This document shows positions 1-12,915 of a stretch of 64,000 bases of DNA, piece by piece. Made by a program: the position numbers and the translations under genes. Source of the DNA: Gavia stellata (Eukaryota > Chordata > Aves > Gaviiformes > Gaviidae); the NCBI RefSeq assembly GCF_030936135.1, contig NC_082594.1:20270879-20334878 (forward strand), written 5' to 3'. Position 1 is the first letter of the stretch. Every line of letters begins with the position of its first letter. A model generated the notes under the pieces. That model was not told where the DNA came from. It made no database searches and saw nothing but the letters and a program-made list of their open reading frames with translations.

Positions 1-2570
1 TACTGGAGCTCAATTCATGGTAGGTTATTTTATGGTACGGTAGGGGGATACACGGACAACACACATGGGACATGGACATTATATAGGAGTCACCACCACC
101 ACAGGCAGCTGCTGAGCGGGATTTGAACGCTGGGCCCAAGGGAGCACCAACAAGCTGTGTTCTGCTCGACAGTGACATAATCAACTTCACAACCAAAAAG
201 AACTTCTGCTGCATTTTGTAGCACATAACCATTCACCTTCAGAGCAACAGCAGTGTAATCCTCACGCCCTGCCTCCTGAGCATGACCATACTGGTCACTG
301 TTTCTCCTTCCGACAGTAGTCTGGTAAGAATTCGGCCAGCATCTTGAATATTTCCAGAAAACAGACACACTGTTGTAATACTACCACGCTTTCAGAACAT
401 GCAGTCACAGTAACTTCACTCTGTCCTTGGGCAAATATGACAATATCTGGCAATGATATTTTATAAATAAAATGGAAGAAAAAGTAATTTAGTTCCCTTC
501 AGTTTATCAGATTATATCATGCAATCGAACGCCTGGCTACACTCTTGTAATTTAAATTACTATAAGCTCATGTACCTGGTGACACTATTAGTATTTCTCC
601 ATGGGTACAGATTAAATTCTCCTTTTTTTTATCTTCCTGTTAACTTAGTTTCAGTTCTACTGATCAACTAATTTCAAAATGTCTGCAAAATAATTTTTCC
701 TGTGGGTACAGCACGAAAAAAAGAGTGAGGAAAAATGACTGCCATTGTAGTTACTCTGTATATCTGGCCATGCTTTAGCAAAAAAAAAAAAAAGATAAAA
801 AGTCACTCCACACAAGTATGGCACATACCTGTATATCACATGAGAAGTAGTCATGGGCTTTTGTTTGCATTCTACTGATATTCAATTAGCAGCTTTAACA
901 TAAGCTTTTATTTAGTTTAGCAACTATCCGAAAAGCATTCCTAGGTTGAATTAAATGAGTTCCAAATGCACGTCTTGGATTACCTCTAAAGACTGTAGCA
1001 TGCAAAAGCCTTGCATCCAGCCCTTCTACTGAAATCTCTCTAAGTTTAAAAGTGTAATTCCATTTGTTTGATAAGAAAACAACCCACAACAACAAAAAAA
1101 ATACACATACACCACCCTCCCTCCCCCAATGCAGAGATGCTATTTTTCAGTCTCACCATAAAATCACATCAGTTCCTCTCAGATACAAACTGAAAAGAAC
1201 AGCAAAGATTTAGTCTGAGAACAACAAAAAATGCAAAATGAACAGTTACACCCTACTACTATTGTGATATCAACTTCCTGTTATAATAATGGCAATCTTT
1301 ACTTCTGGTCAGAAGAGCTTTTTTTTATTCAGAGACTGAAGTTAATGCTTATGCAGAATTTTTAGTGACTGTGATGAAGCCATTTCCTTTTTTATTAAAG
1401 TATAGCTCAACTTTCTCCTGGCAATTAAATTTTAATAAATACAATTTAAGTATCCAATGCAAGTTAATCCTGCACCTTGTTACATCAATATATAATTTTA
1501 GGCTTTTATATTAACTACCAAGCTTCTAGAACTATTATCCGACATGAGGAATAGGGAAGCATTAGTTTAACATAACTCAAGAGTCACACTTATCTGCAGT
1601 TGAAGTCTGGCATCTGATTCTTCTTCTGTCATTTCAAACATAATCCTACTACCAAGTTGCAATTTACTCTATAGTCTACCAAAGAAGAAAGCAGACTAAC
1701 AAGAATAAAGGGCAGAGTTTAAAACATACTGCAGTCTTGTTCAGTGCCTATTGCTGCCCAGAAGCCACATCTTGTCATGTGAAGGAGCACATGCAATCAC
1801 CTACTACTGCCAAGGAGTATTTCCATCACCGTAAAAATGCAAGGGAAAAGACAAAATTCTTTTTCTCCCTTCTGCAGGACAAGAGCATATTCTAAGCCAC
1901 ACTCACACAGAACAAAGCCAAGAGCACCTTCCCAAATATACTGCAGGAACTGCGTCACAACACAGAGGATTTAAGTATCTTCACTAAGACAGTGTCATGA
2001 AGAAGTGACAGCAACACAGAAAGACTGGAGACAAGAGAAACGGGATAGAAGAGAGAGGTGTCAGCAGCTATGAGCTCAAGAGCAGTCCTTGCCTCTTGCT
2101 TTCAGCCCCTGGAAAGCTATGACTGACTTTTTCTGAAGCAGCTAAAAACTAAAATTACTTAAGGGGCTAACTTCAGGCATATTGATGAAAAAACACATTC
2201 CCTTACATGCTTTGATGGAAGAACACTGGATGATACTGGAAACTTCTCAGAAATGAGGAAGACGACTGAAACTAAAAAGGGAGGTTAGAAAGAAAAGAGA
2301 GAAAGTATAGAAAAAGGTTATGAAACAAGTTTTGAACACATCTAGCAAAGGTAAGACAGAGTGAACAATTTACCTTAAAATGAGGGAGGCAAACGAACAC
2401 ACAAGAGACAGTTGGCCTGAATTATCAAATCTACTTCTGTTGCTAAAATAAAACCTTTCTCCTGCATTCAGCAATGAGTGCCCTCATTTGAAGGCCTCCT
2501 TTTTCTCCTTGTAACCCAAGAACACTTATTTCCTCCTGACCTGCAACATAGCTTTTAATGACTCTTGCCA

Positions 2571-2632
2571 CCAGAATCACAGAATCACTAAGGTTGGAAA
2601 AGACCTGTAAGATCATCAAGTCCAACCTAGAA
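2571..2632 (-). repeat. CR1 LINE 3'-end fragment
   Basis: On the minus strand the sequence reads as the terminal part of avian CR1: a GGTTGGACTTGATGATCTT-type segment, then CTTTTCCAACC, then the closing GTGATTCTGTGATTCT repeat. CR1 copies are typically truncated at the 5' end and finish in this short 8-bp-type repeat. Only about 60 bp can be recognised. It lies in a LATS2 intron, in the same orientation as the gene. Confidence 0.85.
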
Positions 2633-5600
2633 AACCACCTTTAACATATGTCCCACAGAATAACATAGGCAATCTTGTAACAGCTCATTCTTTAGTCATT
2701 TTTCATTAACAAAACAATTTGGACCCAAAACACCCAGAAGATGACTAAGATGTTCATCCTGGAGGCTTTGGTAAATTGCTGGGAAAGCAGAACTCTTAAC
2801 ACAGGTAAAGTTTACCCAAGCAGAAGACAAAATTTTGTTACAGGACAGGCCAATGTTACGAAATTAATTCCCCCATTTGCTCAGGGCTATTACAAAATTT
2901 GCTGCCCTTCACCTTGAAGGCAAGCTGTCTTTTTAGACTTGTCCTCTTAACAAATACATCACAACAGATATTTTACTACAACAAGAACTCCAGCCATGCA
3001 TTGTGTGTTACCAAATCAAAACTTTGCATTGTATCTGCTTCCTCTCATTGCTCCGACAACAGGATGAGAAGTCATACTGCTCAGTAACACACTGCCAGGT
3101 GGCACACGGATTATATGTGAACAAGCATGACCTAAAACCCTACAGAGAAAATTAAAAAACCAGAATACTAATTCCACGTGCAAAACAAAAAGGACTTTCT
3201 GCCCAAGCTCTACTTGGATAGCAGAATTTCCCCTCACTTAAAGAAGTGCAAATATTTGTTCAAATGGAGATAAATACTGTATTTCCCATTCTCAAAGTTT
3301 TCCAAAATCAAGCGGTAGTTCCCAAATCAGGGTAGAATCTTTACCAAATAGGTTAAATATAAAGGATGTAATCCATGATGAAGAGATCAAAAGAACCCTG
3401 GAATGCAAGAAGGAGAATTTAAAAAAACCCACAACAAAACCAAAACCACCCCACTTCTACCAAGTGAATTCCATGAACTCAGTGTAACACAGATGACAAG
3501 ATGGTCAGCTTGATATTCTTAGACACATTACAGTACCCACAAACACCATTCCAGTTCCTTGAAAGACACTAGTGTCCAAAGGACAGATCTTCCCCTTCGG
3601 AATGTTCTGATATTGGCACAGGTGGGGTGTACATGTTTTATTACAGAGCTATTTATAAAAGCCGCTGGAAAAAATGAAGCATATAGACTTCCCTGCTTCA
3701 CATATTCACATAATTATTGACTGTATAGTGCATGATGCATGTTACTGGAGGTACATAGCCTGTAAAAAATCCTAAAACATCATCTTTTCTTAAAAACAGC
3801 TGCCCAAACAAACTATGTCTAGAAATCTTCACCCAGAAAAGGCACCCCTGCTCAAAGAAAAAAGAAAAGAAGTTTGCTTGCGAGGGAAAAAAAGTGACAA
3901 GTGTGTAACATTCCACAGCTCATCTAGAACTGCTGCAGCCCACTCTACATTACAATGTCAGTGGCTGTTATGCTCTAAGAAAGTACAGTAAGTACAGTAC
4001 AGCCCATTCAGGTTGCTGGAATGTCACTGATCATTTGCTCAATTGCATCTATTCATTAGAAAAATTCAATCCACAACAGCAGCTGTATTTACCACCACAC
4101 CCCAAACGCCATCCAGTTGCCCCAGGTGATTCCAGCGGTTTACCAGTCCACAGGACAGACGCTCCATGCTCTTGTCCCTCTGCAGTGACTGCAAGTTACA
4201 CTTCCACGCCCAAGGTTTATTTACTAAAGAGCAGTATATTAGCAGTGCTTTTGGCGTCAAGCTTTTCCAACAAAAAAGGTCCGGCCTTTTGCAGTCATGT
4301 TCTACAAGTTTCAAAACAATTTATGCTGCACTAATTATTTTTGATTGAGACTTGCTCAATAATTACTGTTGAAAAGATGACTTAAGCAAACAACAGACAA
4401 GTTACTCCATTTGTTTGAGAAGAACTATGACTAATTATGTGCGTAATTTTGTTTTGTATATCTTTAAAAAAAGCGTGTAATCCTGGCTTCTTTCAGGTCA
4501 ACAGCAAAGTCCCCATTAAGTTTTGGGTGCCAGATTTCACTACAAAATCATAAGCTACACAATGGCTGAAAAGCAATCTTTGTGAAAGAACATGGGTCAT
4601 TTAAAAGGACACTGGCAACTTCCTAATCAATTTAAAAAAAAAACCCACGTTTTCACATTAACACCTGTGATGACTGTAACTGAAAGATACAATAATTTTG
4701 TATTTACTTCATGAATTACACTGCATTGTATATACTTGTTAAGTTTACCAACCAGCTTATAACCAATTTCCTGTCTGTGTGGGTCTTTCACAGAGAAAGA
4801 ATAAAGTAATAAAATGTTATGAAGTTTCCTTTTTATTTAATTAAAACAATTCCAATTTCATCTTAAAACTTAAGAGTCACTCAGGCAGAACAAGAAGCTA
4901 CAAACCCTACCTTTATGTTACCTAATAGGCAACATCTCTCGTAGTATGTAAAATGGTTGTTGTTAAAATCTAACCATGCTACGGATATGCTAGATGAGTG
5001 AAGCTAATAATAGTAATAATAAATCCAAGTACCCTTTCTCCAGCCTCTACAAGTTATACTACTTCCTTCTTAATCGTCACTGTTCCCCTTCACCCTTCCA
5101 AAAATCCTTATTGTAGCCCAATAAACAGACTGAAGAAGAACCCCGATCCTTGCATGGTGTCCACCAGAACAGATTACCCAGAAGGTTAGTATTACTTTCT
5201 GGTGTTCCACCTGCAACACTAAAAAGCATCAACCTAAATCCAACTTGAAAACGGACTTCACATAAGATCAAACTGAATAATGTTATAGCTATATCTACTC
5301 ATTCTTCACAAGTTTCTAGAACGCCCGTGATTAGAGCTTCTTATGACAAATAGCCAAATTCAGGACACTTGAAGCCATTAAACAGCTGATTAGTGTACCA
5401 CGAAGCAGGATCAGGAGGTGCAAGATCTTGTACTCTGCAGGTTTGCTGTAAGGGAAGGCTCAAGTAGACCGTTAGCTAGTCATGCACTGAAATACTTAAC
5501 CTCTAACATTTCCTCCTGGCATTTAAGACAGAGGGAGGGGGGGCTTTAATGCTCATTTACCAACCTCACACTAGCACCGAGTCCAGAAGTAAATAAAACC

Positions 5601-5793
5601 ATCCCCAAAGAAACTGAAGCTGACTTCACTTCTCTGTTAAATCAGAGATCTGTTAGCTGCCTACGAAAGATGTCCACGTGGTAGGCATTTAAAAGCTTTG
5701 ATTCACAAGCAGGGACAGGGTAGCTCGGGATGGCCGATTTACTACACATCATGCTCTGACACAGCATTTGATTCAAAACAGCTCAGGCACCAG

Positions 5794-5829
5794 GAGGAAA
5801 GGAAGAATCTAGAGGAAAGGAAGAATCTA
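5794..5829. repeat. Perfect tandem duplication of an 18-bp unit
   Basis: Two consecutive identical 18-bp copies of GAGGAAAGGAAGAATCTA occupy 5794-5811 and 5812-5829. The unit is purine-rich and lies in the LATS2 intron. It is probably a recent slippage or local duplication and a possible length-polymorphic site. Confidence 0.9.
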
Positions 5830-7886
5830 GAGGCAGTAATCAAGTCTGTCACCCTACACCATGCTGTCCTCAGGGCCAGATACCATTCACACCATCTCAA
5901 GAAGCTCCATTCATTCACAACCCTCCAGGACACCCAACCTTCATGTGGCCAGGACCCATATTAGGAAACCCAGCATTTTTAGCCACAAGACTCCAGTTTT
6001 GGAACCCCTATCTGGACTCTAGCCAAATGTGATTCTGTTTATGCTTAGGTTTGAACACCAAACACACCTAAGGGATAGGCCCAATAATGCTGTCTCCAGG
6101 CAACAATCACAGCTAGGGAGAAAAGCTAAATGTGAGGATGGAAGGATCATGGCCAGTGAGGGGAGAAAAAAAAAAACACCACAAAACAAAACCCAAAAAA
6201 TGTGCAGCCAAATTTAAGGAGGTAGCAAAACTCTCCACATCAGAGTCAGAAATGAGCTCATTCTCAGTGCTCGGTAAGAAGCAATACCATTGTGCAAATG
6301 CTGAAGTTGAAATAGCTAAAGATATTAAAAACTTTATATATATAGTGCATTACACTGCCTTTAATACCAAGACATTTTAACAGGTGCTCAGGTATTTCTG
6401 GTTTATACACTGGCTTAACATTTCTGTGCTGTAGTGTACTCAAAGTACTTTCCCAGATTTCAGTCCAACAAGCCTGTTCTGTGTGTCAACGATTTGTTCA
6501 TGTAACCTACCAAATGCAGATTTCCAATCCAGAATCCAGCTGTGCTCATTTAACCTTGGCTCATACGCACAAGGAGTGTTCTCATCCTAAACAGCCAGGG
6601 AAGTTTAGAGGGTAGAGTTCTAAAAAACACTGTGTTTTCATGGCATGCTTAAGATCAGAGAAAATCCTTGGTTCCTCCAGTGAAATAATTCAGTACAGCA
6701 CCTTGGTTCACTGGACTAGGAAGTGCTTAGTTGTACTGTAGCACTTCTCAGTGGATTTGCAACCTATTCTAGCTCTGATTCTCTCACATAGAATAAACTC
6801 TTTGGTACAGAAACAGCACTAATTAATGTCTATACAGCTCCAGAGAAATGCAGACTGTTTACAATAATGCCTGATGTTAGTTTTGTTATATAGATTCTGA
6901 ATATGGTCTAGGAGACTCAAGAGACTCACACTCTGCCATGAGTGAATGGAGGTTAAGCTTTGAAATCAAGGAAATACCACTGAAAGCACTTCGGTTTTAA
7001 ATCTCTCCGATTTATATCAGGGACTATAAATGGAAACATTTCAGCTTGTCAACAACTGCCATGCAATCACATGTGAAAAAAGTTGTTTCTGCAACAGTCA
7101 TAATCTGAACCCAAAACAGCACTTCATCTCTAAAAAGCAAAATTTTTAGCTATTCCTGGACAGCGGTGAAAGTCAATACCAACACTGGAAGCACATGCAA
7201 GATGAATGCAGCTCAAAAAAAGACCATGTTCTGCACCAGGTGAACGGTCTTTGAATTAAGACTATGTTCTAGCATCAATCTCAGAATGACAAAAGCAAGC
7301 ATCTCTGTGTCAAGTCTCTTATTGAAACAGGGCTACCACCTCTAGATAGAAGCAGAGAAGGTGAGGAAGAAAAGGTGTGCGCCCCACCACTGCTGCTTGC
7401 TCAACGTCCAGCCAGTTCCACCTGCTTCTGGCAAACAGCAAGTGAGCTTCTTCAAAGACCATATACTGTCTCTGTCATCTCTTCTAGTTGCTTCTGACAG
7501 TGAACTGAGTTTAGATGTGCTTAACAAAAGTCCACCCTAATACTCACAGCTAAGGCTTGTTCCAGTATTGAGGGGGAACAAAAAGAAGAAAAAAAAAAAA
7601 AGAAAACAAGCTACCCTATTCAGCCTTACACATCAACTGGAGAAATCATAAGAGAATCCTAGAGGTCACCATGACCGTCTTTACCAAGAATTAACCCCAT
7701 GTTAGGCATGTCTCTCAACAGCAAGTCCATCTACTCTGCTAGTCATACAGCAACACAACTGCCAGAATAATCAGTGGATTCTACCAACGAGCAAGCTTGA
7801 TAACTTCCATCAAAATCCTTTCTGCAGTCCTGAGTATAAACTCATTTTGAAGGCAGTGACAATCCCCCCTCCAAACCCATACGTAC

Positions 7887-8225
7887 CTGATCGCAACCTG
7901 CATTCACCAGTTCCTGAAGCATCTGCCTATTTACTTCAACAGCTGCTGTAGTGCTCGACTCATTAGCAAAAGGCAGCAAAGAATATCTAATTTCTCGCAG
8001 AGCTTTCTGATACGGTCCAAACTTGGGCGTTTGTCTCATCTGCTGCTGCCTTGCAGCATCCTTCCCTATTAAAATCTTAGGGTCCAGAGGAGTTTCACTG
8101 CTTGGTCCAATAGGTAGTCCCTGACCTGAAGATTTGGATGGTTGCTTTAAGCCTTCTCGAATCTCTTGTAACCTTTGTCTGCTGTTTCCAGAATATGTCG
8201 TAGCAGGAAAAGTCTTTGGCCTCAT
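7887..8225 (-). CDS. LATS2: LATS2 first coding exon (large tumor suppressor kinase 2, N-terminus, residues 1-113)
   Basis: LATS2 is the NDR-family serine/threonine kinase of the Hippo pathway; it phosphorylates YAP and TAZ and keeps them out of the nucleus. This exon encodes only the N-terminal 113 residues. It starts with MRPKTFPATTYSGNSRQRLQ, contains TPKFGPYQKALREIRYSLLP, and ends at QMLQELVNAGCDQ, all recognisable vertebrate LATS2 sequence. The ATG at 8225 has A at -3. The exon ends in phase 0 at CAG|GTACGT (donor at 7886/7885), exactly where the UBA domain would begin to be encoded. The conserved KALREIRYSLLPFANES block includes the serine region reported as an Aurora-A target. UBA, PPxY and kinase domains lie outside the window. 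The reading frame stays open upstream of the ATG, but no earlier ATG is in frame. Confidence 0.95.
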
Positions 8226-8464
8226 TGTTAATCCAGTTTTCTCTGAGCATATATACAGCTTTATTCTCAGACTTTTTAAAATTACTTTATTTTGAAAAAA
8301 AGTGTCACTTGATGGTATCAATTTCTTGTAAACATAATCCTTTGAAGAGAAAAAGGCAAAATTCTCAAGAAATTTCTGCCAAAGTTTTACTTCAATTCAC
8401 AATCTTCATGTTTCCTACAGAAAATTAAAATCCTTGGAATCATCATTTTGCAGACTGACAGTGT
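8226..8464 (-). other. LATS2: LATS2 5'UTR within the first coding exon
   Basis: On the minus strand a strong acceptor, TTTTCTTTTGTTCCAG, ends at 8465. That gives about 239 nt of 5'UTR before the ATG. In mammals the LATS2 start codon also lies in exon 2, after a noncoding exon 1. The boundary comes from the splice motif alone, without transcript support. Confidence 0.65.
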
Positions 8465-11400
8465 CTGGAACAAAAGAAAATAGAGAGTACATGCAATTAA
8501 GTTGATATTGTAAATGCCTCTGAAGGGACAACACAACAATGAATCAGTTTAACCTATTAAACTGTCCCACCTGGATTCCCTTTAATGATTTTCACTTTAT
8601 CTGTTTTCAAGAATAGGATTCCAAAAGGCTTTCTCAACTTAATCAATAAATAATCCACTTTTCTTTAAAGTTTCATTTTTAAAATAAATAAAAATAAACC
8701 CCTTAAACTACAAGATTTAAGAAGTTTACAGTACCTAACTGCAGCAAGTTTCCCACCCAATTGCATAACCAAATCCTACACAAGCCTATCCTGTTTCATA
8801 ATTAGGGAAGAGTATGCTCATGAAATGTTTTTGCCCCACTTAAGATTGTTTGTTTTACACTAGCTGAGCTCAGTTTCAGAAGTTTATGAAAAAGATTTAT
8901 AATGGAAATATTGATGACTCTAACCATAGCAACTTCTACTATTTCAATAACAAAGTGAGTAACAGAAAGACAAGATATTTTGCCTTTCCACATTAATATC
9001 TTAGCAAAGCCTGAAGGTAAGAATTCCCCCCAGAACTGGAAGGAGGAGGGGAAAAAAAGAAGGGGGGGTTATACAACATTTCATTAGCTGTGCCTTATAG
9101 AGAAGAAAGGGAAAAAAGGGGGTAGATGGAGCTACTCAGTAAGAGCAGAAGAAGCAGAACCAGCTCAGTTAGCATCCCAACGCAGAAAAAAGGCTTTAAG
9201 ACAGCTTTATACACCTCTTCTGACATGCAGCAGAGAACTAGGCAGTACAGCTGAGCTACTGTGTGACTTGCAATCTCCGTGCAGCATGAAGTTGCAAGAA
9301 GAATCCTACCTTAACTAAGTCTTTGTGGCATCACCATAATAGAAACATCAAACAACGGTGCATTTGGAAGAGGATTAAAAAGATAGCTTAATCAGAAATG
9401 TCATCTCATTATTCATGCTGCTTACTCAAGTTTGCTTCTGCTGCTGATATTAGCACTTGCGAAGTGACTCCTGAATGGTGCTCAAGCCACTTTGTTGGAA
9501 AGGTTAGAATTTTGTTCAGTTGTTTTCAAATCACAAATACAGAAGATGGTAACACACTGTATGTTCCTCTCAGTCACTCAGAAGTCAACTGGATTTTTTT
9601 TTTTTTTTCTAAAGGTGCTTCACTTCTGATCATAGCACATTTATCACTGGAGTTTCTCCAGAAAGTATTGTTCTTTATTTTCACATCCTCATACTAAAAG
9701 TCAACTCATTGTGACAACTCTTCCCGTGATAGCTATAGTATTTCCCAAGAAAACAACCATACCCCATACATTTCCCATCACTTCTCACCACCAAGCAAAC
9801 AGCTTACTACTGTGAAGGCCAAGAGAATCTGGACACATTCACCTCTGAAGGCCATCACCACTTCCTCATTAGTACAAAGTCCACTTCAAGCTTTCCTCTA
9901 CAACCAAGGACTGAAACGCAACAGTGAAATCAGACCCCAGAATCTTTTATGATTGTCACCAGTTTGAAATGCAGGGCACAGATTAATCACTTGAGATATG
10001 GTCTACGTGTATGTTCTTACAATGCATGCCATATACTCCTCCAATGGGAAATTTCTGTACAGTCTAACATCAGTCCAGATACCCATCTTGGCTGAAAGGT
10101 GGTAGAGCTCTACACTGAAAGCTCTAGGATCAAACTACTTGAAAACACACAATGAAGGCAGCCATGTCAACCTCTTTTGCTAAGATTTAAGTGGTCAGTT
10201 AACTAAAAGGCACCTGTAATGTGTTCAAGGTCTTTAGCTCCTCAACTCAGTACTCTTTAAGGATATCCTGCAACCCTATCTCATACAGGACTAAGAGTGA
10301 TATAAATGCCCACATGCATATTGGACAAGGTTTGTCACTTGTCTTAAAGTAAGTGCTATAGCCGCTCACCTAGATTTTGGTATTTCCACAACCAACAAAT
10401 CAGCTATTAGTCAATAACAGATGAAGTTTTCGTTGTTCTCAATGAAGACAAAAGAGACTGAAGGATTGCAAGAACAGATTTTTGTCTACTTAGAATATAG
10501 CAAAAGATAATACATAGCCTTGTTAAAAAAAAAAACAATAGTATTGCAGCCTTTTTAGGATTACATCACAACTAGCTAGTGCTTAAAAGACATGGAGCAA
10601 TTAATTGGTCTATAACTGTCTGTCTTTTCCTGACAGCAGCAGGCACCATATGGCTGGGTTTAGGAATCTGGGTTGTTCTTCCTTTTCAGTCCTTGTGCCA
10701 ATCCTCAGACCTGGGACATGCTGGAAAAGCCTGCAACCCCCCCACCTTTTTGTAGCAAAGGACTGCTTTCCCACTTACACACATGCTTCACATAAAGAAC
10801 TTTTGTGACCTTTAGCCTAAGCTTGAGTCTAATAATGCTAGGTCAAGCCAGCTGGCAAGTTCCTCAGCTTACATTTACAATACTGCTAAACCAGAAAGAA
10901 ATGTTGATCATTTAGACAGTATGAATGAGAACAGCAACAACAGTAAGTACTGGAGCTAACTGCAAATGTGTTTCACATTTTGCAGAAGGGCTTTTTAACT
11001 AAATATGTAAGATAAGCCAAGAAATCAGAACATTAAATAATACAGATGATTTACAATGAAAGACAAGCTATCTGCTTTTTAAAATCTTCCTGTGATTTGC
11101 ATTTTTAGCAAAAAATAAAAGGGTTGTATGCTTTAAAAGACACGTAGTGTGTCTAATTCTATCTAAGCATTTCTGACTGTACATCTGGATTTGGATAACT
11201 CCAAATCCTTCTAATCTGCACCTTGCCTACAGCACGCATGTATCAATAGCCTTCCTGTCATCACGAGAAATGACTTCTCAGAATTATTTTTGAGCTTCAA
11301 GCCATTCTGACTAAACAATCCTAAGGTTTTTTATCAAAATGCTCTATGTTCTGCACTAATGAGAAGCTTGTCCATTATTCTGAAGATAGAGTATTTCAAG

Positions 11401-12915
11401 TAAGTGCAGCATTACATTAATCGCATCAAGTTAGAACAATTTTTGAATAACTGGTTATTTTTCATCATTTGAGAAATACCAATAGCTGCTCTGGCAGCAA
11501 ACAACCAAACCACATTGAAATTATATGCTGATGTCTGCCATCCCAGCAGCACTAGCTAGTCACCCTCCCGTTTCTTCATTCACCAACAGGCTGCACGTGG
11601 TAGTAGCTCTGTAGACCTGAGACACAGGCAAGAAACTGAAGTTCAGCAGTGTTTCAAGATCTAAGTCACAAACCCCAAGCTGGTGAGCTGTTTCCCCATC
11701 TATAACCATGCAGGCACTGCAGTGATCTGAACTAGCGATCACTGCAGGAGGAAGGAGAAAAGTTTTAAGAAACTGCTAAAACTGCCTTCCCTCTCTCAAT
11801 TTACAGGTATTGTTTTGGTGTTTTTGGATCACAAATTCATGGAAGCAGGGTCCATCCACTTTGTACTGGAGGCCTAAAATTGTCAGGAGCAGGGGGAGTG
11901 TTTCAGGAATTTCATTATTATACAAACCGTGCTCCCCTTTATAAGTGGGCACATTGTGAATGTGAAAAAAACTGAAGTGAGGATTTTCCCCAAAATCATT
12001 CCTCCTCTCCTTCCTCCTGCTAACAAAACTGTCCAAAAGTAACTCTGTGCCCACGTCCCACTGCTAACTATTAGCACTGGCCCAACCCACTGCTGTGGGA
12101 AACGGCTCACCTTCCGCATCCACAGCGGACCAGCAGTAATTGACCACTGAGCCTGGACACTCCAAATAAGCTGGTTTTGCGTCATTTCTGCGAGTGCCTT
12201 TGCCGAGGAAGGGGGTATTTCAACACGCACACCACTCACGAGGCAGGAGAGAGGGTGGCGAAGTGCTGAATTTTGGCAGTGACCTTCAACTGACTGGAAA
12301 CAGCAGGGCCCCTGCCACAGCCAGATGGGACCTCGCGGGCTCTGGATGCCCCCGCTCGGCTCCCCCCGGCCCTCGCCTCCAGAGACACCCCCTCGGCGGG
12401 GTTTGGCCCAGGCTCCTCGCCTCCAACCTCCGTGCCGGCTAGGAGTACCCCCGGGGAACGCGGGCGCCCCAACCCCTTCTTCCCCAGCCCAAACCCACTC
12501 CTTTCTCAGGCAGAAAGCTCCCAAAATAAACTGCGGCCATTTACCAGCAGCCCCGGCCTGCTGGGGCACCCCGCGGAGCCGGTCCCCACAGCGGGAAGGG
12601 GAGCCGGGCTGCCCGGCCTGAGGCAGAGGCCTCAGGCGGACGGGACACCCCCCCTCCCGGCAGGGCTGGGCTGGGCTGTCACACGGGTGTCCGGAAAATG
12701 TCGGAGGGTGCGGGCAGAGTGCCGAGGCTGCCCTCGGGAGGGGAACACACGGGACGCTCACTCCCGCTTCAAGGACCGACCCGCCTTCGCGCCCCCCGTT
12801 CTCCACACGACTTTCCCCTCAGAGCACGGCAGTTGGGGCGGGGGGGGAACCGCTCGTACCCGGGCTTGAGGGGAAACCGCGACGCCGCGCCCCCCCACAC
12901 CCCCTCTTCGCTCAC
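8465..12915 (-). other. LATS2: LATS2 intron 1 (predicted)
   Basis: Predicted intron between the CpG-island exon 1 and the ATG exon. It is AT-rich up to about 12.0 kb and GC-rich after that. A second good minus-strand donor, GCGGAAG|GTGAGC, sits at about 12,110 and could mark an alternative first or second noncoding exon. No coding exon or transposable element was recognised. Confidence 0.5.

Larger units (their letters stand above)
1..7886 (-). other. LATS2: LATS2 intron downstream of the first coding exon (partial)
   Basis: This stretch lies 3' of the LATS2 first coding exon on the minus strand. I searched its reading frames for the continuation of the UBA region that follows Gln113 in vertebrate LATS2, and for the large proline-rich exon and the kinase exons; none is present. 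It is therefore intron that continues beyond the window. It is AT-rich with many short A or T runs. It holds one CR1 tail near 2.6 kb and a tandem 18-bp duplication near 5.8 kb. Apart from the open but unidentified stretch near 90-368, nothing else stands out. Confidence 0.75.

Noticed and set aside
8226-8321. N-terminal extension of LATS2 upstream of MRPK
   Set aside because: The frame is open, but its only start is TTG, the known vertebrate start has a good Kozak context, and the extension is not recognisable LATS2 sequence.
11883-12806. 307-codon minus-strand open frame at the LATS2 promoter
   Set aside because: Starts at a non-ATG codon, follows the GC-rich island, has no recognisable domain and includes a strong internal donor; treated as compositional.
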